Source: Lolium rigidum
Lineage: Eukaryota; Streptophyta; Magnoliopsida; Poales; Poaceae
Assembly (NCBI RefSeq): GCF_022539505.1
Contig: NC_061514.1
Span: forward strand, 36,423,769-36,487,768
DNA length: 64,000 bases
Reading direction: 5' to 3'
Part shown: in pieces, positions 57,624 to 64,000 of the stretch
Layout of the letters: every line of letters begins with the position of its first letter
How positions within the stretch are numbered: position 1 is the first letter of the stretch
Translations under genes and position numbers: made by a program
Notes under the pieces: generated by a model
What the model saw: only the letters and a program-made list of their open reading frames with translations
The model's database searches: none
What the model was told of the DNA's origin: nothing

Positions 57624-58648
57624 TGCCACCTGACCTATACCTGGTCAGGAAGGTGTTGGATGATGCCTCGCTTAGTTTCCTCGCATGGCATACACGTAAA
57701 CATTAAATACGAGCCTCGATCGGCTCTCGAGTTATCCCGTGAATCGGCTCAAAGAGCCGATCCACCCATGATTCGAACAAGGTGTCCGAATATATGGTGG
57801 TCCCGCTTGATCAAGATAAAGCTAATGAGATCTACGACGATTTAGGGTTTTCACCGCATAATCGGATCATCCTACTCACGATTGGGCCTCGCGCTCGTGC
57901 ACGGTGACCGTAAGCCGATCCTAGACAGGGCCTAAAAACCAACACGAGGTTGATCCCCGGAACATCCTTTCTAGGGCTAGCAAACGTCACCCTACACGCC
58001 GCTGGATCCTCCAACCCTTTGTAGGGCCTAACTAATGCGGATGTTAAACTAATCCTTGCAGAACAAGGAGCAACCGTAACGGATCAGATCTACTGAACTA
58101 TGATCAAGCGGGGTGCCGCCCCTACTCCTAAGATAGGTGTAGGGCGGCTAGATGCATGAGGGTTGCACTACGACAAGCATATGATACGAAGAACAATACA
58201 AACCCTAACACATCTAAGATAACTACGTTGCTCGCCATCAAAAAGGCTTCAAGCACGAGCAACACATGAACAACGTGGGCAGAGCTTGTGCTGCCTAGAT
58301 CGCAAGATGCGATCTAGGCAGCATGGTGCTTACCGGAGAAACCCTCGAGACGAAGGAGTTGGCGATGCGCCGAGATTTGTTTGTGTTGAACGTTGGTTGT
58401 TGTTTATTCCATAAACCCTAGATACATATTTATAGTCCAGAGGACTTTCTAACTCAAGCGTGCACCTAACCGTGCACGGGTAAAACTCTAACTCCTAATC
58501 GACACGTAACCTAATATGTTACAGATACAAGGGCAAACTAGCCCAAACTTTGCATGTAAGGCCGATTCACGTATTTCTTCTATATATATTCTTCAAGTCT
58601 ATCTTGATCGCGGCCCACCCCTGACTCGGTCAAATTCTGGTGATAACA
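57624..58648 (-). repeat. 3' LTR of the interrupted Gypsy element
   Basis: About 1025 bases. The start is fixed by TGTTATCACC beside the polypurine tract; the 3' border (TG on the plus strand at 57624 or 57631) is uncertain by a few bases. A TATA-like TATAAATATG lies at about 58427-58436 on the minus strand. Confidence 0.65.
58289..58323. repeat. perfect 16-bp inverted repeat in the LTR
   Basis: TGCTGCCTAGATCGCA and TGCGATCTAGGCAGCA are exact reverse complements separated by AGA. In the minus-strand transcript this would fold just downstream of the LTR TATA box, in the 5' leader region. Confidence 0.9.
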
Positions 58649-58934
58649 CATGCCCCCCTGGTTTTGGAAATGACATTTCCAAAATTATTACGCTCTTCTT
58701 TCGTCGGGTCATGTCGTGGCAGAGCAGGACTGCCGCAGAATCTTCCATCATTACGCCTCGCCTCCTGGGCTCCTCTGTACAAATTGACAATTTCGGCATC
58801 ACATCCTCGAAAACCGTCATGGCATTAAATCTCCACTACACTCCTTTTATTTATCTCAGTGCCAAACGGTTCACCACTCCATCCCCTTGCTCGCTCTGTC
58901 CACCAACGCCAAAAAACCCTCTTCCCCTGCAGCC

Positions 58935-59363
58935 ATGTCTTCCTCCTCTTCCTCCGCTTCAGGCCTCCCTCTCCAATCGTCGCCGAAGAACAAGGAAGAG
59001 GACAACCCCCGCTCCGGGGCGAACCCCATCTCCTCCGACAAGGAGAAGAAAGAAGGAGAAGCATAGAAGACCAAGGCCTCCCCCTCCGCCAGGCTCCCAT
59101 CGAAGAAGCGCTTCCGCATGTGGGCGGACAGCGAGGACGACGATGACGACGAGGAAGGAGAAGATGAGGAGGAGGAAGATGATCCCTCCTCCTCCGCTGG
59201 GTATCCTCCAACGAAGCGCTTCCGCAGCTGGGCGGATAGCGAGGATGATGATGATGACGAGGAGGAGGAGGAAGCCCCAGCCGACGGCTGGGACAGCAGC
59301 GGCGAGGACTTCTCCGGCAGTAGCGCCGATGGCGACGCCGATGACGATGCTAGCGAGGAGTAG
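58935..59363 (+). pseudogene. antisense acidic reading frame in the Gypsy element
   Basis: ATG at 58935 (MSSSSSSASGLPLQSSPKNK) opens 142 codons on the strand opposite to the retroelement, with one in-frame TAG at 59064-59066. The rest is a duplicated module (KKRFRMWADSEDDDDDEE and TKRFRSWADSEDDDDDEE) with serine/aspartate tails. A TATA-like TTTTATTTAT (58845-58854), a CT-rich leader and a TAATGAAGAA downstream region suggest its own transcription unit. Antisense extra frames near the 3' LTR are known from Tat-type Gypsy lineages. No enzymatic domain is visible. Confidence 0.6.
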
Positions 59364-60538
59364 TTATGTAGGACCAGTAGTCCCTTGAGCAATCGGCACT
59401 TCTTTTGTTCTTCTTTTGAGCAATCGGCTCTCCCTTGTAAGGAATCCCAATATTAATGAAGAATTTCCTTTTAACTTGATTTCGCCGATTTTTCCTCATC
59501 TGACCTTGTTGACTGTTGGCCTAATCCATGCTCAATGACCGATGGCAACGCATCAGTTTCTTACGATAATCTGCGAATGCGAGACAGGCCAATTCAGTTA
59601 ACCCTCCAAGCTAGCCAACTCTGCCGAGGACGATGGCACAGCCGATCTTAGTAGGCTGGCGATTTGATCTTGAGCAGGCGTCTTTAAGAGAGCCCTGGAA
59701 CTGTCTTGGGTGCTCAAACTGATGACTCCGTAACAAAAGACGCCAATCGGCTCCCCAGAGCAAGGATCTTTAGGGCGAGCTGCCCCCCGAGCCTTAATCA
59801 AGGCGAATCAGCCAAATGTGGCTCGCCATTAGCCTCAAATCATGACGTAGCCAGCCGATTTTAACAACATCGGCTCCCCAGAGCAGAGAACCTTCAGGGT
59901 GAGCTGCCCCCCGAGCTTCTTCAGTCTACTTCTTGCGCCTTGTAGGTCAGATCAGCTCCTTCTTGGCCTTGGTCAGGGTCATGATCCTCAAACTGCCCCA
60001 GCCGATACCGCAAACACGAATACTTGCAAAGAGAACCCGGAGATCCTTGAAGAGAGGATCCACTTCCTGCTCCATTGATCCTCTGATTATCACAGTTATA
60101 CCTCTCGAGTCGATGGCCATGCATCGGCTTTTATATCCTTAAGTCGATGTCTGCTGCATCGGCTGTGCTTGAAAAAAAAAAAATTTTACGGCCGATTTAT
60201 ATATCGGCCCCCATACCTCCATACCCATCATCAAAAAACATCTTGGGCTGCTGGGCACTTGCAAGACATTCCTACTGCATATCCTCGTGTTTTCTCCACC
60301 TAAGTGCCCCCCCGAGCCGATTCTGTCAAGAGAATTGATGGTATCGGCTCTTCAGGTATCCCCTGTTGGATTACATGCTGAACCCAGGCAGAAAGGATGG
60401 CGAGGATAATTTTGGCCGATTGCTGGAATCGGCCTCCACGTTGCTTGCTCGATGAAGGTTTTGTAATGTTCCTCCATAAATTTTTGGGGCCGATCACAAG
60501 GATCAGCCTCACCATACTTGCTCATTGGTTTGTTCTTG
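59364..60538 (-). other. non-coding interior of the interrupted Gypsy element
   Basis: Repeated ATCGGC/GCCGAT words and CCAGAGCA...CTGCCCCCCGAGC modules (59756-59795, 59877-59920) but no long frame of protein character. Confidence 0.55.
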
Positions 60539-61617
60539 CTACTCGTTCAGGCCGGTAGATAAAACCAGCCCAATCTCTGATTTTATCATGCTGGTGCGCT
60601 TGCTGTCGTCCACCTCGAGTGCGTCGTGTAACCGTGGAGCACTAAGCTTCGTCGGAAGGACGAGCACCATATTCGTGCCAGCCGATGTTTCGTCATCGGC
60701 TTTCCTTTGCTTGGGACGCCACTCCATTTTCCGTGGACGACCCTCTTCATCCAGGGCTCGCTGTACTTTCGCAGCCAAATCAGGTCTTGCCTTCCTCAAT
60801 GTATGCAAGTATAACCTTTCGGCTTCCTCCAGGCCGCGCAATCGCTGAACCCTGCGCTTTTGGGAACGGTTGAGTCCATCAGGGCACCACCTTGGCCGGT
60901 GGTACCTGTCTTCTTCTTCCCCCTCGTCTTCTGAATTCTCGAGATCTTCTAACCGAGGGGATTCAGCACGTTTGCTTTGTGGCGGGAGAGGCCCTAGGCG
61001 CTTGAACACGGACACGTTGGCTGTCTCCTTCTTCTTCCGGTTGCATTGCGGGCAATTGCCGATTGTGGGCAATCGGCTCATTCCTGAATCCCAGCGAGTG
61101 TCCGAAGAAGGGGCAGTCCCGATGCCTATCCACGTCGTCTCGCTCCCCTGACTTTTCCTTGGCGCGGCGCTCGTACATCTCCTCCTCGCGATCATGCCGA
61201 CGACGTCTCCCGTCGTCCCTAGCCAGACGATCTTCTTCATCATCGTCGTTGTATCGCCGGCGTTGGTCATACTGACTCACATACTTGTTGAGGAGGTGAT
61301 CAGAGAGAGGTCGTTGATACCTTATGTTTTTCACTTCTCCCTCTGTGACGTAGCGCTTGCCGTCCCTGGCGGAGCCGATCGCGTGGAGCGGCTTCCTCTC
61401 GTATCTTTGCTATGAGAGCAGCTGCCCTCATCTCCGTCCTTACCGAGTGGTGTCCAGGTCCTACCATGTTGATATTGCACGAGAAATCCGGTTGGCACCC
61501 TCCATGGTAAGTATACTCCACCATGTTCACGGCGGGGAAGGGGTGTGTGTCGACCTTCATGGCGTACTGGTTGAAAATTAACCGTCCATTTTCTATCGCC
61601 ATTTGGATCTGCTGCCG
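60539..61617 (-). pseudogene. Gypsy gag-type polyprotein fragment
   Basis: The minus strand carries a basic/acidic polyprotein: PLSDHLLNKYVSQYDQRRRY, an arginine/aspartate-rich stretch, a CPQCNRKKKE half-knuckle, then RWCPDGLNRSQKRRVQRLR, LEEAERLYLHTLRKARPDLA and KMEWRPKQRKADDETSAGTN. This order is familiar from the N-terminal polyproteins of large cereal Gypsy elements. There is a frame change near 61090, and the frame is broken at 61617 by the inserted LTR. Confidence 0.7.
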
Positions 61618-63211
61618 TGATGGCGTGTATTTCACACGTTCGTTGGGCAACCCCAAGAGGAAGGTATGATGCGCACAGCAGCAAGTTTTCCCTCAGAAAG
61701 AAACCAAGGTTTATCGAACCAGGAGGAGCCAAGAAGCACGTTGAAGGTTGATGGCGGCGGGATGTAGTGCGGCGCAACACCGGAGAATCCGGCGCCAACG
61801 TGGAACCTGCACAACACAACCAAAGTACTTTGCCCCAACGAAACAGTGAGGTTGTCAATCTCACCGGCTTGTCTGTAACAAAGGATTAAACGTATTGTGT
61901 GGAAGATGATTGTTTGCAGAGAAAATAGTAAAAACAAGTATTGCAGCAGATTTGTATTTCAGTATTAAAGAATGGACCGGGGTCCACAGTTCACTTGAGG
62001 TGTCTCTCCCATAAGATAAAAGCATGTTGGGTGAACAAATTACAGTCGGGCAATTGACAAATAGAGAGGGCATAACAATGCACATACATGACATGATAAG
62101 TATAGTGAGATTTAATTGGGCATTACGACAAAGTACATAGACCGCCATCCAAGCTGCATCTATGCCTAAAAAGTCCACCTTCGGGTTATCATCCGAACCC
62201 CTCCGGTATTAAGTTGCTAAACAACGAGACAATTGCATTAAGTATGGTGCGTAATGTAATCAACAACTACATCCTCGGACATAGCGCCAATGTTTTATCC
62301 CTAGTGGAAATAGCACAACACAACCTTAGAACTTTCGTCACTCGTCCCGGTGTCAATGCGAGCATGAACCCACTATCGAGCATAAGTACTCCCTCTTGGA
62401 GTTAAAAGTAAAAACTTGGCCAGATCCTCTACTAGAAACGGAGAGCATGCAAGATCATAAACAACACATGTATAATAACTTGATAATTAACATGACATGG
62501 TATTCTCTATCCATCGGATCCCGACAAACACAACATATAGAATTACAGATAGATGATCTTGATCATGTTAGGCAGCTCACAAGATCCAACAATGAAGCAC
62601 AATGAGGAGAAGACAACCATCTAGCTACTGCTATGGACCCATAGTCCAGGGGTGAACTACTCACTCATCACTCCGGAGGCGACCATGGCGGTGAAGAGTC
62701 CTCCGGGAGATGAATCCCCTCTCCGGCAGGGTGCCGGAGGAGATCTCCGAATCCCCCGAGATGTGATCGGCGGCGGCGGCGTCTCGGTAAGGTTTTCCGT
62801 ATCGTGGTTTTTCGCATCGGGGGTTTCGCGACGGAGGCTTTAAGTAGGCGGAAGGGCGAGTCGGGGGCCGGACGAGGGGGCCACACCATGGGGCGGCGCG
62901 GCCCCCTGGGCCGCGCCGCCTTGTGGTGTCGCCACCTCGTGGCCCCACTTCGTGTGTTCTTCGGTCTTCTGGAAGCTCCGTGGAAAAATAGGCACCTGGG
63001 TCTTCGTTTCGTCCAATTCCGAGAATATTTCATTACTAGGATTTCTGAAACCAAAAACAGCAGAAAACAGAGACCGGCACTTCGGCATCTTGTTAATAGG
63101 TTAGTTCCAGAAAATGCACGAATATGACATAAAGTGTGCATAAAACATGTAGGTATCATCAATAATATGGCATAGAACATAAGAAATTATCGATACGTCG
63201 GAGACGTATCA
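61618..63211 (-). repeat. 3' LTR of the third copy
   Basis: 1594 bases, aligned by eye over its whole length with the three other LTR copies in this window. Confidence 0.9.
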
Positions 63212-64000
63212 GCATCCCTAAGCTTAGTTCTCGCTCGTCCCGAGCAGGTAAAACGATAACAAAGATAATTTCGAAGTGATATGCCATCATAACCTTGATC
63301 ATACTATTTGTAAACATATGTAGTGGATGCAGCGATCAAAAACAATGGTAATGACATGAGTAAACAGGTGAATCATATAGCAAAGACTTTTCATGAATAG
63401 TACTTGAAGACAAGTATTAATAAGTCTTGCATAAGAGTTAACTCATAAAGCAATAAATCAAAGTAAAGGCATTGAAGCAACACAAAGGAAGATTAAGTTT
63501 CAGCGGTTGCTTTCAACTTGTAACATGTATATCTCATGGATAATAGTCAACATAGAGTAATATAACAAGTACAATATGCAAGTATGTAGGAATCAATGCA
63601 CAGTTCACACAAGTGTTTGCTTCTTGAGGTGGAGAGAGATAGGTGAACCGACTCAACATAAAAGTAAAAAGAATGGTCCTTCAAAGAGGAAAGCATCGAT
63701 TGCTATATTTGTGCTAGAGCTTTTATTTTGAAAACATGAAACAATTTTGTCAACGGTAGTAATAAAGCATATGAGTTATGTACATTATATCTTACAAGTT
63801 GCAAGTCTCATGCATAGTGTACTAATAGTGCCCGCACCTTGTCCTAATTAACTTGGACTACCGGATCTTTGCAATGCACATGTTTTGACCAAGTGTCACA
63901 ATGGGGTACCTCCATGCCGCTCTGTACAAAGGTCTAAGGAGAAAGCTCGCATTTTGGATTTCTCGCTTTTGATTATTCTCAACTTAGACATCCATACCGG
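61618..64000 (-). mobile_element. non-autonomous Gypsy-type element, third copy, leaves the window
   Basis: The 3' LTR is 61618-63211 (minus start TGATACGTCTCCGACG, end ACGCCATCA), followed to the right by interior sequence matching 21505-22300 (GCTTAGGGATGC next to the LTR, then CTCGGGACGAGCG). It is the same family as 19900-26876, inserted into the gag frame of another Gypsy element. The presumed 5-bp duplication would be TGCCG (61613-61617); its partner is outside the window. Confidence 0.85.

Larger units (their letters stand above)
57624..61617 (-). mobile_element. Gypsy-type retroelement, 3' half, interrupted
   Basis: The 3' LTR is about 57624-58648 (minus start TGTTATCACC). The purine tract AAAACCAGGGGGGCATG (58649-58665, minus) lies directly upstream of it, as a polypurine tract should. 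The interior carries a gag-type frame at the far end (60539-61617) and an antisense acidic frame near the LTR. Modules with CTGCCCCCCGAGC recur at about 59782, 59907 and 60308. It is cut at 61617 by the insertion of the next element; the 5' part is outside the window. No reverse transcriptase or integrase is seen. Confidence 0.75.

Noticed and set aside
59364..60538. Host genes in the short plus-strand frames
   Set aside because: These frames lie in the interior of a minus-strand Gypsy element and have no protein-like character.

Overview
The window reads as grass nuclear DNA, most likely a Pooideae cereal (Triticeae or a close relative). The reasons are the large Gypsy-type LTR retroelements whose LTRs begin TGATACGTC(T/G)CC, CACTA elements with palindromic CCGGG(A/T)C subterminal repeats, Tourist-like MITEs with TAA duplications, and GC-rich first exons in the host genes. 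Two runs of exactly 100 N (19539-19638 and 45630-45729) are assembly gaps inside repeats. I ran no search; family names come from motifs read by eye.

Layout. 1-9074: a degraded multi-exon gene of unknown function (1535-3125), a 78-bp tandem duplication, a GC-rich island, the 3' end of a LINE (6095-6948, minus), a Helitron-like 3' end and an F-box/LRR/FBD gene fragment. 9075-19538: a CACTA (En/Spm) element with a broken TNP2 transposase, a tnpA-like region, arrays of palindromes and an antisense AP2/ERF-like reading frame. 19639-29251: a plus-strand non-autonomous Gypsy-type element split by a younger minus-strand Gypsy-type element (19900-26876) with a matching 5-bp duplication. 29252-34644: non-coding retroelement-like DNA, a complete small Helitron (31448-32928), a dead PIF/Harbinger transposase and a Tourist-like MITE.

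34650-42150 is the main host-gene island: a six-exon TLDc-domain gene (plus) and, tail to tail with it, an LRR receptor kinase of the FLS2/Xa21-like class (minus) whose kinase C-terminus is broken. A Tourist-like MITE lies 54 bases upstream of the kinase start codon. 42150-48760 holds a SINE-like copy, an isolated GC-rich first exon and retroelement pieces around the second gap.

49185-56258 holds three co-oriented minus-strand genes: an intact small GRF zinc-finger/coiled-coil/membrane protein, a two-B3-domain protein with one frameshift, and a FAR1/MULE-type gene with several frameshifts. 57204-64000 is again repeats: a small hAT-type MITE with an 8-bp duplication, a minus-strand Gypsy element carrying an acidic antisense reading frame, and the 3' LTR plus part of the interior of another non-autonomous Gypsy copy that runs off the window.

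The genes do not form one pathway; the window is mostly nested transposons with a few host genes. The most unusual observations are the 141-bp hairpin array with matching changes in both arms (13080-13490), the GRF/B3/FAR1 cluster, the antisense acidic frame, and indels between LTR copies that gather at CAG/CTG sites, which may mean that some frameshifts reported here are sequence errors.
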